DNA of 64,000 nt from Nocardioides sp. Arc9.136. GTDB taxonomy: Bacteria; Actinomycetota; Actinomycetes; Propionibacteriales; Nocardioidaceae. How positions within the stretch are numbered: the stretch's first letter is position 1; each line of letters begins with the position of its first letter. Under the pieces are notes generated by a model. The model was given only the letters and a program-made list of their open reading frames with translations. It was not told the origin of the DNA and did no database searches. The position numbers were made by a program, and so were the translations under genes. The stretch lies in the NCBI RefSeq assembly GCF_030506255.1, contig NZ_CP113431.1, positions 4,103,001 to 4,167,000 of the forward strand. Direction: 5' to 3'. Below are positions 8,369 through 17,272 of this stretch, one piece after another.

Positions 8369-10135
8369 ATGACCACGACGCGCTCGGCGGACGTCGACAC
8401 GTCCTTCGACCGGTACGCCCGGATGGTGCGGCGCGCGCTGCGGGTCCCCGTCGCGCTGGTCTCGCTGGTCGAGGCCGACCGCCAGGTGTTCCCCGGAGCG
8501 GTCGGGCTGCCGGCGCCGTACCAGTCCACGCGCGAGACGCCGCTGTCCCACTCCTTCTGCCAGTACGTCGTCGCCGACGCCGCCCCGCTCGTCGTCGCCG
8601 ACGCCCGGCTCGACGACCGGGTGCGCGACAACCTCGCCATCCCCGACCTGGGCGTCGTGGCGTACGCCGGGTGGCCGATCACCGACCACACCGGCGCGGT
8701 GGTGGGCTCGCTGTGCGCGATCGACGACCAGCCGCACCTGTGGCAGCAGGACGAGCTCGACAGCCTCGCCGACCTCGCCGCGGCCTGCTCGGCCGAGCTG
8801 ACCCAGCGGCGGCTGCGGGACCTGGCGCTCGAGGGGCAGCGCGAGGCGCAGGAGCTGGCGCACCGCAGCCGCGTGCTGCTCGCGCTCAGCGAGGGCCTCT
8901 CGCGGACCCAGACGCTCGCGGAGGTCGCCGCCGCCGTCGAGCGGGTCTCCCTCGACGAGCTCGACTGCCTGCGCGGCGGCCTCTGGCTGCACCGCTCCTC
9001 GCGCCCGGTCACCGCCGACCTGCCGCTCACCGTGTCCGACCCGGGTGACGCCGCCGTGGAGCTCCTGCAGTACGTCGAGCCGACCGGCGGGTCGACCTGG
9101 GAGTCGGCCACGCGGCACGCGGCGCTGCCGACCGACGACACCAACCCGGTCGGTCTCGCGCTCCGGCTGGGCGAACCGGTCTCCTTCACCTCGGTCGCGG
9201 AGCAGAACGCGCGCTGGCCGCACCTGGCCACCGACGCGCAGGTGGGCGAGGCGCGGATGTTCCTGCCGCTGGTCGTGCGCCGGCAGCAGATCGGCACGCT
9301 CGTGCTGGTCTGGGCGCGGACGCGGGAGTTCAGCGACGGCGACCGGGCGACGTACCGCGCGATGTCGGCGTACGCCGCGCAGGGCGTCGTCCGCGGTCGG
9401 CTGCACCAGGAGCGCACCGAGGCGCTGGTGACGCTGCAGAGCGCGATGCTGCCGCGGCTGCCGGAGCCCGACGACCTCGAGCTGGCCGCGCGGTACCGGC
9501 CGGCGGCGCAGCGGCAGCAGGTGGGCGGCGACTGGTACGACGCGGTGGTGATGCCCGACGGCAACACCGCCCTGATGATCGGCGACGTCGTCGGGCACGA
9601 CATCGCCGCCGCGGCCGTCATGGGCCAGCTGCGCACGATGCTCCGCGCCATCGCGTGGGCCGTCGACGACGCTCCCTCCGCGAACGTCACCCGCCTCGAC
9701 CTCGCCGTCCGCGACCTCGACGTCGACGCGATGGCGACCCTCGTCTACGCCCGGATCGAGCAGGACACCGACGGCCGCCGGCTCGTGCGCTGGACCAACG
9801 CCGGCCACCCGCCGCCGCTGGTCGTGGAACCGGACGGCACGACCCGTTGGCTGCAGGGCCCGCTGCCCGAGCTGATGCTCGGCGTCTCCCCGTCCGCACC
9901 CCGGGGCGACCACCGCTCCTACGTCGCACCCGGCTCGCTGCTGCTGCTCTACACCGACGGCCTCGTCGAGCGCCGCGGCGAGGACCTCCGCCTCGGCCTC
10001 GACCGGCTCGCCGCCTCCGCCGCCCGGCACGCCTCCGAGCCGGTCCCGGCCTTCCTCGACCACGTCCTCTCCGACCTCGGCGCCGACACCGCCTCCGACG
10101 ACGTCGCCGTCCTCGCCGTCCGCTTCGGCGACTGA
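8369..10135 (+). CDS. GAF-GAF-PPM (SpoIIE-type) serine/threonine phosphatase
   Basis: This 588-residue soluble signalling protein has an N-terminal GAF domain (about 10-150), a second GAF-like domain (about 165-345), and a C-terminal PP2C/SpoIIE phosphatase domain (about 365-588). Metal-binding aspartates are visible in GGDWYDA (386-392) and IGDVVGHD (404-411), with SDDVAVLAV near the end. Such proteins dephosphorylate anti-sigma-factor antagonists in response to a GAF ligand. No partner-switching genes lie next to it. GGGAGGGG precedes the ATG, and TAGGCT at 8318-8323 could be its -10 box. Confidence 0.93.
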   Translation: MTTTRSADVDTSFDRYARMVRRALRVPVALVSLVEADRQVFPGAVGLPAPYQSTRETPLSHSFCQYVVADAAPLVVADARLDDRVRDNLAIPDLGVVAYAGWPITDHTGAVVGSLCAIDDQPHLWQQDELDSLADLAAACSAELTQRRLRDLALEGQREAQELAHRSRVLLALSEGLSRTQTLAEVAAAVERVSLDELDCLRGGLWLHRSSRPVTADLPLTVSDPGDAAVELLQYVEPTGGSTWESATRHAALPTDDTNPVGLALRLGEPVSFTSVAEQNARWPHLATDAQVGEARMFLPLVVRRQQIGTLVLVWARTREFSDGDRATYRAMSAYAAQGVVRGRLHQERTEALVTLQSAMLPRLPEPDDLELAARYRPAAQRQQVGGDWYDAVVMPDGNTALMIGDVVGHDIAAAAVMGQLRTMLRAIAWAVDDAPSANVTRLDLAVRDLDVDAMATLVYARIEQDTDGRRLVRWTNAGHPPPLVVEPDGTTRWLQGPLPELMLGVSPSAPRGDHRSYVAPGSLLLLYTDGLVERRGEDLRLGLDRLAASAARHASEPVPAFLDHVLSDLGADTASDDVAVLAVRFGD

Positions 10136-10141
10136 CCGCCT

Positions 10142-10528
10142 CCGCTGGTCGAGCAGCCGAGCCCCGGCGAGGCGTCGTCGAGACCCGGTGAGGCGCAGGG
10201 CTCGGGCCTCGGGCAATCGCCTCCGGCTTCCGGGTCATCGGTGGTTGCGGTGGGGGCAGCTACGGGAGGTAGGGCTGGTGGTCGCGGCGGTCTCCCGACT
10301 GCCGCTGGTCGAGCAGCCGAGCCCTGGCGAGGCGTCGTCGAGACCCAGTGAGGTGCGCAGGGCCTCGGGTGCGCGCCTCAGGCTTCCTGGTCATCGGTGG
10401 TTGCGGTGGGGGCAGCTACGGGAGGTAGGGCTGGTGGTCGCGGCGGTCTCCCGACTGCCGCTGGTCGAGCAGCCGAGCGCCAGCGAGGCGTCGTCGAGAC
10501 CCGGTGAGGTGCGCAGGGCCTCGGGCAC
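10142..10528 (+). repeat. left tandem array of a dispersed repeat family
   Basis: Three copies start at 10142, 10302 and 10458, a period of 156-160 bp; the third is partial. Each begins CCGCTGGTCGAGCAGCCGAG and continues to GTCGTCGAGACC. Units 1 and 2 also share an identical stretch of about 67 bp (10235-10301 and 10391-10457). The same family occurs inverted at 12042-12255 and singly at 45987-46025. The gap 10136-10616 holds nothing else that could be recognised. Confidence 0.9.
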
Positions 10529-12229
10529 TCGAGTTCCCTGAAGTGGTGGTCCACGATGTGGTCTGACCTGGGGAAACACGCGTCTGACTGTCGGTGGTCG
10601 GTGCTTGAGTAGACCCATGGCCAAGGACTCCCGACGCAGCGCACACGTGGTGTGCCGCGCTGTCGCGAAGTCCCGCAAGCAGATGCGGTCAGCCGCCGAG
10701 GTCCACCTGTGGTCGATGTCCGACGACGACGTCACCGACACGCTCCTCGAGGCCGCCCGCCTCCGCGCCCGCGTCGAGGCCCTAGAGCTGCGGCTAGCCG
10801 CGGAAGCCGACCGCCGTCACGCCGGCGAACGCGTCGGTGCCACCGACACCGCCGCCTGGTGGGCGACCGAGACCCACCAGACCCGACCCGCCGCGAAGCA
10901 CCGCATGCGGCTGGCCGAGTCCCTCGACCGTCACAGCCCGACGGCCACCGCTCTCGCCGAGGGTGATGTGTCGGTGGACCACGCCCGGGTGATCACCGAG
11001 TGCCTCGACAAGCTCCCCACCGACCTCGACGACCCGACCATCCCGCTCCGCGCCGAGCAGCACCTGCTGGCCGAGGCACGGCACCGGGACCCCAAGGCCC
11101 TGCGGGTCCTGGCCAAGCACGTCCTCACCGTCGTCGCACCCGAGATCGGCGAGGCCCGCGACGCCCGAGCCCTGGAGGCCGAGGAGCGGCTCGCCCGCGA
11201 GACCGCGTGGCTGACGATGAGCCCCGACGGGCGCGGGTCGGTGGTCGGGAGGTTCAAAATCCCCGAGCTGCACGGCGCCATGCTGAAGAAGACGCTGCTG
11301 GCGTTCGCGGCACCCAAGCACCAAGCCGCCACCCAGGACGCTGACGCTCAAGCACCTGCCGAGCGACGCCCTTCGCCGGAGCGGATGGGCGACGCGTTCT
11401 GCGAGCTCCTCGAACGCCTCCCCACCGCCTCGGTCCCGAAGCTCGGCGGGCTCAACGCCTCGGTCGTCATCACGATGGACATCGCCTCGCTCCTCGGCCG
11501 CCTCGCGCCGGGTGTCCTCGACGACGGCACCACCATCTCCGCCGCCCAGGCACGACGGCTGGCTTGTGAGGCGGGCCTGGTCCCCGCTGTCCTCGGCACT
11601 CGCTCGGAGCTGCTGGACCTCGGCCGCACCACCCGGCTCTTCACCGGAGCCCAACGCCGGGCCCTGAACCTCACCCAACCGACCTGCACCGCAGACGGCT
11701 GCGACTGGCCCGCCCACCTCTGCCACGCCCACCACGACCAACCCTGGTCCACCAGCGGCGCCACCCACCTGGTCAACGCCCGCAACCTCTGCCCCCGACA
11801 CCACGCCCGCATCCACGACCCGGCCTACGAGACCACCCACCTGCCCGGAGGAAAGGTCGCGTTTCACCGCAGGACATAGGCCGACCCGAGCGACTCCCTC
11901 CGCCACCCAACCACAGCGGTCGCCCCCGCCGACCGTGAGCCGACAAGCAGCCGCGCCCAAGACCTCGACCCCAGCGGCGCGCAACCACACGACTCGAAAA
12001 AACCTGCCCTGGCACCACCCGCCGGCCCGACGACCACCCCCACGCCCTGCGCACCTCGCCGGGTCTCGACGACGCTCGCTCGCGCTCGCTGCTCGACCAG
12101 CGGCGGCCCGGCGACCACCTGACGCCCTGCGCACCTCGCCGGGTCTCGACGACGCTCGCTCGCGCTCGCTGCTCGACCAGCACGATCCCGGGTCTCGACG
12201 ACGCTCGCTCGCGCTCGCTGCTCGACCAG
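10145..12229. mobile_element. candidate DUF222/HNH element bounded by inverted repeats
   Basis: The DUF222/HNH gene is bracketed by two arrays of one repeat family in opposite orientation. The outer ends, CTGGTCGAGCAGC at 10145-10157 and GCTGCTCGACCAG at 12217-12229, are perfect 13-bp inverted copies. DUF222/HNH genes are multicopy in actinobacteria (REP13E12-like). That the unit moves is an inference: no target duplication was identified and no transposase is present. Confidence 0.35.
10617..11879 (+). CDS. DUF222 domain and HNH endonuclease-like protein (13E12 family)
   Basis: About 420 residues. A long helical DUF222 region fills most of the protein, and the C terminus carries a Cys/His-rich HNH nuclease motif (CTADGCDWPAHLCHAHH, then LCPRHHARIH). 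HNH modules bind metal and nick DNA; the biological role of this family is not established. The ATG at 10617 is preferred to an upstream TTG at 10605. The gene sits between inverted repeat arrays (see 10142-10528 and 12042-12255), suggesting that it belongs to a repeat-associated unit rather than to the neighbouring metabolic genes. Confidence 0.9.
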   Translation: MAKDSRRSAHVVCRAVAKSRKQMRSAAEVHLWSMSDDDVTDTLLEAARLRARVEALELRLAAEADRRHAGERVGATDTAAWWATETHQTRPAAKHRMRLAESLDRHSPTATALAEGDVSVDHARVITECLDKLPTDLDDPTIPLRAEQHLLAEARHRDPKALRVLAKHVLTVVAPEIGEARDARALEAEERLARETAWLTMSPDGRGSVVGRFKIPELHGAMLKKTLLAFAAPKHQAATQDADAQAPAERRPSPERMGDAFCELLERLPTASVPKLGGLNASVVITMDIASLLGRLAPGVLDDGTTISAAQARRLACEAGLVPAVLGTRSELLDLGRTTRLFTGAQRRALNLTQPTCTADGCDWPAHLCHAHHDQPWSTSGATHLVNARNLCPRHHARIHDPAYETTHLPGGKVAFHRRT

Positions 12230-12255
12230 CAGGTGACGGCCCGCTGCTCGACCGG
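12042..12255 (-). repeat. right array of the dispersed repeat family, inverted
   Basis: Three identical 40-bp copies (12061-12100, 12141-12180, 12190-12229) run from GGGTCTCGACGACGC to GCTGCTCGACCAG. The first two sit inside a 59-bp identical block with an 80-bp period, and a degenerate end follows at 12243-12255. Part of the block (CCCTGCGCACCTC) is the reverse complement of the left array. Bases 11880-12041 hold no recognisable gene. Confidence 0.9.
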
Positions 12256-12288
12256 CGGCGCGCGCGGGGGATCAGTAGGCTCCGCAGC

Positions 12289-13104
12289 GTGAGCGATCAG
12301 GAACGGCTGGCGGGGTACGTCGAGGTCTGGTGGCGTGCGGTCGACGACTTCACCGGGCTGCTGGAGAAGCTGCCCGAGGAGGACTGGTCGCGGCCGACCG
12401 ACCTCGCCGGGTGGGACGTCCGGGCGGTCGTCGCGCACGTCGCGCACCTGGAGAAGGTGCTGGCGACGGGCGTCGAGGAGCACGCCGAGGTCGGCGAGCC
12501 GGCGCACGTGACCGGGATGATGGGCCTCTACACCGAGATCGGCCCGGCCAACCGGCGTACCGCCTCCCCCGACGAGCTGATCATGGAGATCCGCGAGGCG
12601 GCCACCGCCCGCCACACCGCGCTGCTGGCCGACCCGCCGACCGACGCCACCGCCAAGCCCGAGCGGGTCTTCGCCGGAGTGCCGTGGAGCTGGGAGACGC
12701 TGCTGCGCAACCGGCCGCTGGACGTGTGGATGCACGAGCAGGACGTGCGCCGTGCGGTCGACCGACCCGGCGGCATGGACAGCCCGGCGGCGCAGCACAC
12801 CGCCGACTACCTGCTGGAGAGCATGGGGTTCGTGCTGGCCAAGCGGGTCGGCGCGCCCGCCGGCACGACGCTCCTCATGGACGTCGAGGGCAGCGCACCG
12901 CAGGCGTTCGGCGTCGACGAGCAGGGCCGCGGCCGCCGGCTCGACACGGTCCCCGCCGAGCCGACCGTGACCCTGCGGACCGACCGGGAGACGTTCCTGC
13001 TGCTCGTCGGCGGTCGTCGCCCGGCGGCCGCCGAGGCGGTGGTCGTCGAGGGCGACCGGGCGCTCGGCGAGCAGGTCCTCGCACGGATGGCGACCACCCC
13101 GTGA
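12289..13104 (+). CDS. maleylpyruvate isomerase-family (mycothiol-dependent, DinB-like) protein
   Basis: This 271-residue protein matches the TIGR03083 group: an N-terminal DinB/MDMPI helical bundle (LAGWDVRAVVAHVAHLEKVL, with the metal-binding histidine pattern) and a C-terminal MDMPI domain. Members are mycothiol-dependent enzymes of mostly unknown substrate. The GTG at 12289 has TAGGCT 7 nt upstream, suggesting a leaderless transcript. Its stop overlaps the GTG of the next gene (GTGA), so the two are translationally coupled. Confidence 0.88.
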   Translation: MSDQERLAGYVEVWWRAVDDFTGLLEKLPEEDWSRPTDLAGWDVRAVVAHVAHLEKVLATGVEEHAEVGEPAHVTGMMGLYTEIGPANRRTASPDELIMEIREAATARHTALLADPPTDATAKPERVFAGVPWSWETLLRNRPLDVWMHEQDVRRAVDRPGGMDSPAAQHTADYLLESMGFVLAKRVGAPAGTTLLMDVEGSAPQAFGVDEQGRGRRLDTVPAEPTVTLRTDRETFLLLVGGRRPAAAEAVVVEGDRALGEQVLARMATTP

Positions 13105-14042
13105 CCGCGCCGGGCACCGACACCTGGACCCTCGCCGACATCCCCGACCAGGCCGGGCGGACGGCGCTGGTCACCGGCACGAGCGTCGGTGGCCTCGGCC
13201 ACCACACCGCGCTCGAGCTCGCCCGCCGCGGCGCGCGGGTCGTCCTCGCCGGCCGGACCCAGGCCAAGCTCGACGCGACCGAGCAGGCGATCCACGGGGA
13301 GGTCCCGCACGCCGAGCTCGTGAAGCTCGTGGTCGACCTCGCCGACCTGGGGTCGGTACGCCGCGGGGCGGCCGAGGCCGCGGGTCTCGGCCCGATCGAC
13401 CTGCTGGTCAACAACGCCGGCGTGATGGGCACGCCGTACTCCCGGACCGGCGACGGGCTCGAGCTGCAGATGGCGACCAACCACTTCGGCCCGTTCCTGC
13501 TGACCGGCCTGCTGCTGCCCCAGCTGGTGGCGAGCAGGGACGGCCGCGTCGTCGCGGTCAGCTCGCAGTTCCACCGCTACGCCCGGAGCGCTCCGCTCGG
13601 CGACCCGCGGGTCCAGCAGGGCCGGTACTCCCGCTGGCCGACGTACGGGCAGACCAAGCTGGCCAACCTGCTCTTCACCTACGAGCTCGACCGCCGGCTG
13701 CGCCGCGCGGAGCTGCCGGTGAAGGCGCTGGCCGCGCACCCGGGCTTCGCGGGCACGCACCTGGCGGCCAACGGCCAGTACGGCCGCTCCGCCGGCGGCG
13801 TCGCCTCGATCCTCGACGCCGCGGTCCGCGCGGTCTCCCAGTCCGCCGCGGCCGGCGCGGAGCCGACGCTGATGGCGGCGACCGCGGACCTGCCCGGCGC
13901 GACGTACTGCGGCCCGGGCGGGCTGCAGGAGATGTCGGGTCCGCCCCGCGTCGTCGCCAGCAACCGGCTCTCCCACGACGAGGTCGCCCAGCGGCGCCTG
14001 TGGGAGATCAGCGAGGACGTCACCGGCGTCGCCTACCCCTGA
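13101..14042 (+). CDS. short-chain dehydrogenase/reductase (extended, retinol-dehydrogenase-like)
   Basis: The 313-residue protein has a Rossmann nucleotide-binding motif TGTSVGGLG (25-33), NNAG (104-107), a serine in VAVSSQF (154/155) and the YxxxK pair Tyr182/Lys186 (YGQTK). The layout resembles plant protochlorophyllide reductase or human RDH-type SDRs, which use NADP(H). The substrate is unknown. The start codon overlaps the stop of the MDMPI-type gene, so the two probably act in one pathway. Confidence 0.9.
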   Translation: MTAPGTDTWTLADIPDQAGRTALVTGTSVGGLGHHTALELARRGARVVLAGRTQAKLDATEQAIHGEVPHAELVKLVVDLADLGSVRRGAAEAAGLGPIDLLVNNAGVMGTPYSRTGDGLELQMATNHFGPFLLTGLLLPQLVASRDGRVVAVSSQFHRYARSAPLGDPRVQQGRYSRWPTYGQTKLANLLFTYELDRRLRRAELPVKALAAHPGFAGTHLAANGQYGRSAGGVASILDAAVRAVSQSAAAGAEPTLMAATADLPGATYCGPGGLQEMSGPPRVVASNRLSHDEVAQRRLWEISEDVTGVAYP

Positions 14043-14104
14043 TCCCTAGACCAAGGTCTGGGGGCACCCGACCGGGGTCCGATGTGCGCGGGTCGCGGCC
14101 CGCC

Positions 14105-14110
14105 TAGCGT
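14105..14110 (+). promoter_or_regulatory. leaderless -10 box (TAGCGT)
   Basis: TAGCGT ends 6 nt before the ATG at 14117 with no ribosome binding site between, identical in sequence and spacing to the boxes before lysE and the VOC gene. Confidence 0.5.
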
Positions 14111-14116
14111 CGGGGC

Positions 14117-14833
14117 ATGCAGGTCTGGGAGCGCACGGTCGACGGCCGCCACCACCGGGTGGAGGCGGAGGGGTCGGTCCGCCGGCACCTGCGGTGGTAC
14201 GTCGACGGCGCGCTCGTCGCCGAGAAGCGCACCCTCGAGGACGCCCCCGAGCTGCAGGCCGACGACGACCCGGCCCTCGGCGCGGTGAAGGTCCGGTTCA
14301 GCGCCCTCGGCGCCCCGCGCCGCGCCAGCCTGCACGCCGACCAGGTCGGCGCGATCACCGGCGTCGGCGGCACGGACCTGGTGCCCGAGGCGGAATCCCC
14401 CGCAGCGCACCACGAGGAGCGGCTGCTCGCCCACCCCAACCGGTACGCCGCCACCCGCGCCGGCGTCGCGATCGCGGTGATCGCCGTGCCGCTCCTGCTG
14501 AGCCTGCTGTCCCGCTTCCTGCCCGACGTCGACCTGCCGCTGCCGAGCATCCCCTGGCCGGACCTGCCCGACCTCCCGAGCATCCCCTGGCCCGACGTCC
14601 CCCGGCCGGACCTGCCGAGCATCCCCCTGCCCGACCTGCCCGACCTGCCGGGGTGGGTGGAGCGGGTGGTCGACGTGCTCGGCTACGTCTGGCCCGTCGC
14701 GCTGGCCTTCCTGCTCGCCCGCGGCGAGGTCAACCGCCGCCGCAAGCGCGACCAGGAGGCGGAGCAGCCGGAGCAGCCGGAGCAGCCGGAGCAGCCGGGG
14801 CAGCCGGGGCAGCCGGAGCCGGGGCGCGACTAG
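14117..14833 (+). CDS. membrane protein with proline-rich PDLP repeat loop
   Basis: This 238-residue protein was not recognised as a named family. Residues 1-105 form a soluble, beta-rich domain. A transmembrane helix (about 113-133) is followed by a proline/aspartate/leucine repeat (SIPWPDLPDLP and variants, about 140-177). A second hydrophobic helix (about 185-200) precedes a charged tail ending in six EQP/GQP tripeptides. The repeat loop would form a stiff extracytoplasmic spacer. Its TAG overlaps the stop of the convergent gene (CTAG at 14830-14833). Function is unknown. Confidence 0.7.
   Translation: MQVWERTVDGRHHRVEAEGSVRRHLRWYVDGALVAEKRTLEDAPELQADDDPALGAVKVRFSALGAPRRASLHADQVGAITGVGGTDLVPEAESPAAHHEERLLAHPNRYAATRAGVAIAVIAVPLLLSLLSRFLPDVDLPLPSIPWPDLPDLPSIPWPDVPRPDLPSIPLPDLPDLPGWVERVVDVLGYVWPVALAFLLARGEVNRRRKRDQEAEQPEQPEQPEQPGQPGQPEPGRD
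14762..14815 (+). repeat. in-frame 9-nt tandem repeats (EQP/GQP)
   Basis: Six consecutive 9-nt units (GAGCAGCCG four times, GGGCAGCCG twice) encode the C-terminal tail of the preceding membrane protein. Such tracts often vary in copy number between strains. Confidence 0.85.
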
Positions 14834-16458
14834 TCCGCGCGGTCGCGGACGCGCACCATGCCGGCCAGCGTGGCGACGTACGCCGCGCCGTCGGGGCCGA
14901 GGGTGACGGCCGAGTAGTGGTTGTTCATCAGGGTGCCCAGCCCGGTGCGGACGCGGTAGGCCGTGCGGCCGGTCCGGACGTCGATCGCGACGAGGTACCA
15001 GGCGTTCGCGCCCCACCAGTTCTTCTGCTTCTCGTAGGCGTAGAGCAGCCCGGTGGCCAGCGACAGCTTCGCGACCGAGGTCGGCGCGCTGACCTCGGAG
15101 GTCCACACCGTCTCGCAGGTGCGCTCGCCGTCCTTGCCAGTGACCAGGTCGACGCGGGCGAAGCCGCCCGGGGTGGTGCGGCCGAGCATGGTGCGCCACG
15201 GACCGGAGTAGCCGTGGTTGTTCTCCACCACCACCCCGCTGCCGACGGAGACCAGCGAGTTGTCGGTGGCGCTCGCGTCGTCGTCGAAGACCGACTCCTG
15301 GCAGACGAGCGACCCGTCGCGGGTGTCGTAGAGCTGCACGTGCATGCGGGGGCTCGCGTTGTCGGTGATCGCGACGACGCCCCCGGACAGCAGGGTCGGC
15401 GTGGTGCCGCTGCCCCGGGAGACCTGGCCGGGCTTCTGCGTCGAGCCGCGGTCGTACGGCGCACGCCACCGCACCCGCGGACGGCCCGCCGGCGACACCT
15501 CGAGCCGGTGCAGCGCGTGGGTCGTGACGACGTACACCGCGCCGTCGGTGTCGGTGGCGAAGGAGTTCGCGACCTCTTCGCCGAGCTCGATCGCGCTGAC
15601 GTCACCGGAGCCGGGCTCGACGAACCCGGTGCGTCCGTCCTGGGTGACGAACCAGATCCGGCCGGCCCAGTCGGGCAGCACCGCGACCAGGCAGTCGTCG
15701 GCCGGGACCGCCGCGGAGAGGTCGTACGTCGCGTCCGTGGTCAGGTCGGGGTCGCCGTCGGCGTCGGAGGTGGCGACGACCAGGACGCGGCGGTCCGTCG
15801 TGGCGACGACGGCGCGGTCGTCGGCGTCGAGGTAGAAGTAGGCGCCGGCGCAGAGGTTCTCCCACGGCCGCGTGCCCTCGACGTCGGGCCGGTCGGGGAG
15901 GTCCTTGGTGACCAGCGGCCGCAGCGAGTCGGGGTCGATCACGTGCAGGCGCGGCCCCTGGAGGTCGCCGCAGAGCGCGACGAGCCGCTCGTGGCGGTCG
16001 AAGGCGAGCGTGGCGCACTCCTCGAGGCCGTACCACGCGGTGTCGACGCGCGGTGACTCCCCGAGCGGGCCGGGGTGGACGGTGGCGTCGGTGGCCCAGG
16101 CGTCGTGGTGCATCGAGCTGACGCCGTTGGGGGCGAGGAAGGGGTTCTGCGGGACGTCGAGCTCGAGGGGCTGGGGCGTGAACGGCCGGCCGGTGTAGCC
16201 GGGGGTCACCAGTGCGCCGGGTCCGGGCGGCACGGGGAGCCAGCCGTCGGGCACGACGACCACCACGCCGACGAGGACCAGCACGGCGGCCGCCCAGCCG
16301 GCGACCACGCGCCACGTCGGGCGCAGCCACGACCGGACGCGCCCGGACGCCAGCGCGCCGAGGGCCGCGACGAGCACCAGGGGGCCGAGCGCCCAGGTCA
16401 GCAGCGCGACGCCGGCCAGCGCCGACGAGCGCTGGAACCTGAACCTGCCGGACGCCAC
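14830..16458 (-). CDS. membrane-anchored PQQ-like beta-propeller protein
   Basis: The 542-residue protein has two N-terminal transmembrane helices (about 12-37 and 48-70). A large extracytoplasmic propeller of PQQ/Kelch-like blades follows (for example RLVALCGD, AVYVVTTHAL, YAYEKQK). No catalytic or cofactor residue is evident, so a binding or scaffolding role is more likely than dehydrogenase activity. The GTG at 16458 places the first helix properly. It is convergent with the proline-repeat membrane protein; both are membrane proteins of unknown function. Confidence 0.72.
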   Translation of the reverse strand: MASGRFRFQRSSALAGVALLTWALGPLVLVAALGALASGRVRSWLRPTWRVVAGWAAAVLVLVGVVVVVPDGWLPVPPGPGALVTPGYTGRPFTPQPLELDVPQNPFLAPNGVSSMHHDAWATDATVHPGPLGESPRVDTAWYGLEECATLAFDRHERLVALCGDLQGPRLHVIDPDSLRPLVTKDLPDRPDVEGTRPWENLCAGAYFYLDADDRAVVATTDRRVLVVATSDADGDPDLTTDATYDLSAAVPADDCLVAVLPDWAGRIWFVTQDGRTGFVEPGSGDVSAIELGEEVANSFATDTDGAVYVVTTHALHRLEVSPAGRPRVRWRAPYDRGSTQKPGQVSRGSGTTPTLLSGGVVAITDNASPRMHVQLYDTRDGSLVCQESVFDDDASATDNSLVSVGSGVVVENNHGYSGPWRTMLGRTTPGGFARVDLVTGKDGERTCETVWTSEVSAPTSVAKLSLATGLLYAYEKQKNWWGANAWYLVAIDVRTGRTAYRVRTGLGTLMNNHYSAVTLGPDGAAYVATLAGMVRVRDRAD

Positions 16459-16477
16459 GGTGGCCGAGGGTAGGCCG

Positions 16478-17272
16478 TCAGCGACGCGTGCGGGGGCCGA
16501 ACGTCGCCGCCGCGCCGCCGAACGCCGCCTTGCGGGCCTTGGCGGTGTTGGCGAGGAGGAGCAGCTGGGCCTGCTCGAGCCGCTCGAGGGCGAAGGTGCG
16601 GCGTGCGCTGCGGGTGGTCGCCCCCTCGACCAGCCGCTTGGCCGCCGCGAGCTGGTCCGGCGAGCGGGTCGCGAGCCGGCGGGCCAGCGCGGTGGCCGCC
16701 TCGACCGGGTCAGGCGCCAGCTCGGTGACCAGCCCGAGGTCGCGGGCCTCCTCGCCGGTCATGACGTCGGCGGTCATCGTCAGCAGCTTGGCCCGGTCGG
16801 GACCGACCAGCTCGGTCAGCGACCGGATGCCGGTCATGTCGGGGACGATCCCCCACTTGCCCTCGAGCACCGACCAGCGCGAGTCCGGCGAGGCCACCCG
16901 GACGTCGGCGGCCAGGGCGATCTGCAGCCCGCCGCCCAGGCAGTGGCCGTGCACGGCGGCGACGACCGGGACCGGCAGGCGCCGCCACGCCCAGCAGGCC
17001 TCCTGGAAGGTGTTGGTGCCGCGCCACGGCACGGGGAGGAACGCCGGGACGATGGCCGCCGGCTTCCGCAGCACGTCCGCGAAGTCCAGTCCCGCGCAGA
17101 ACGCGTCGCCCTCCCCGGCGAGCACCACCGCGCGCAGGCCGCGGTCGCGGCGCAGGCGGTGCGCGGTCGCGGCCAGCTCGGCCAGGATCGGCAGGGTCAG
17201 CGCGTTGAGCTTCTCCGGCCGCGCCAGGCGGACCTGGGCGATGCCGTCCTCGACGGTGCAGGTCACGGTCAT
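16478..17272 (-). CDS. enoyl-CoA hydratase/isomerase-family protein
   Basis: This 264-residue crotonase-fold protein has the oxyanion-hole stretches AGEGDAFCAGLDF and VHGHCLGGGLQIALAADVR. Of the two glutamates used by classical hydratases, the first position reads Gln (GGGLQI instead of GGGCEL), while the second is kept (SVLEGKWG). Loss of one acid is typical of isomerases and other crotonase activities, so plain hydration is doubtful. The ATG at 17272 starts the conserved domain; the frame extends upstream without support. Confidence 0.9.
   Translation of the reverse strand: MTVTCTVEDGIAQVRLARPEKLNALTLPILAELAATAHRLRRDRGLRAVVLAGEGDAFCAGLDFADVLRKPAAIVPAFLPVPWRGTNTFQEACWAWRRLPVPVVAAVHGHCLGGGLQIALAADVRVASPDSRWSVLEGKWGIVPDMTGIRSLTELVGPDRAKLLTMTADVMTGEEARDLGLVTELAPDPVEAATALARRLATRSPDQLAAAKRLVEGATTRSARRTFALERLEQAQLLLLANTAKARKAAFGGAAATFGPRTRR

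Noticed and set aside
8294..10216. Upstream extension of the thioredoxin/NHL frame on the minus strand
   Set aside because: It runs antisense through the GAF-PPM phosphatase gene and lacks protein-like sequence; the thioredoxin homology begins at the ATG at 8293.
10142..10528. CRISPR array
   Set aside because: The units are about 158 bp with long conserved stretches and only three copies. There are no short repeats with unique spacers and no cas genes.
10188..10541. Short plus-strand open frame within the left repeat array
   Set aside because: It merely translates two copies of the tandem repeat (RLPGHRWLRWGQL occurs twice) and has no start signal.
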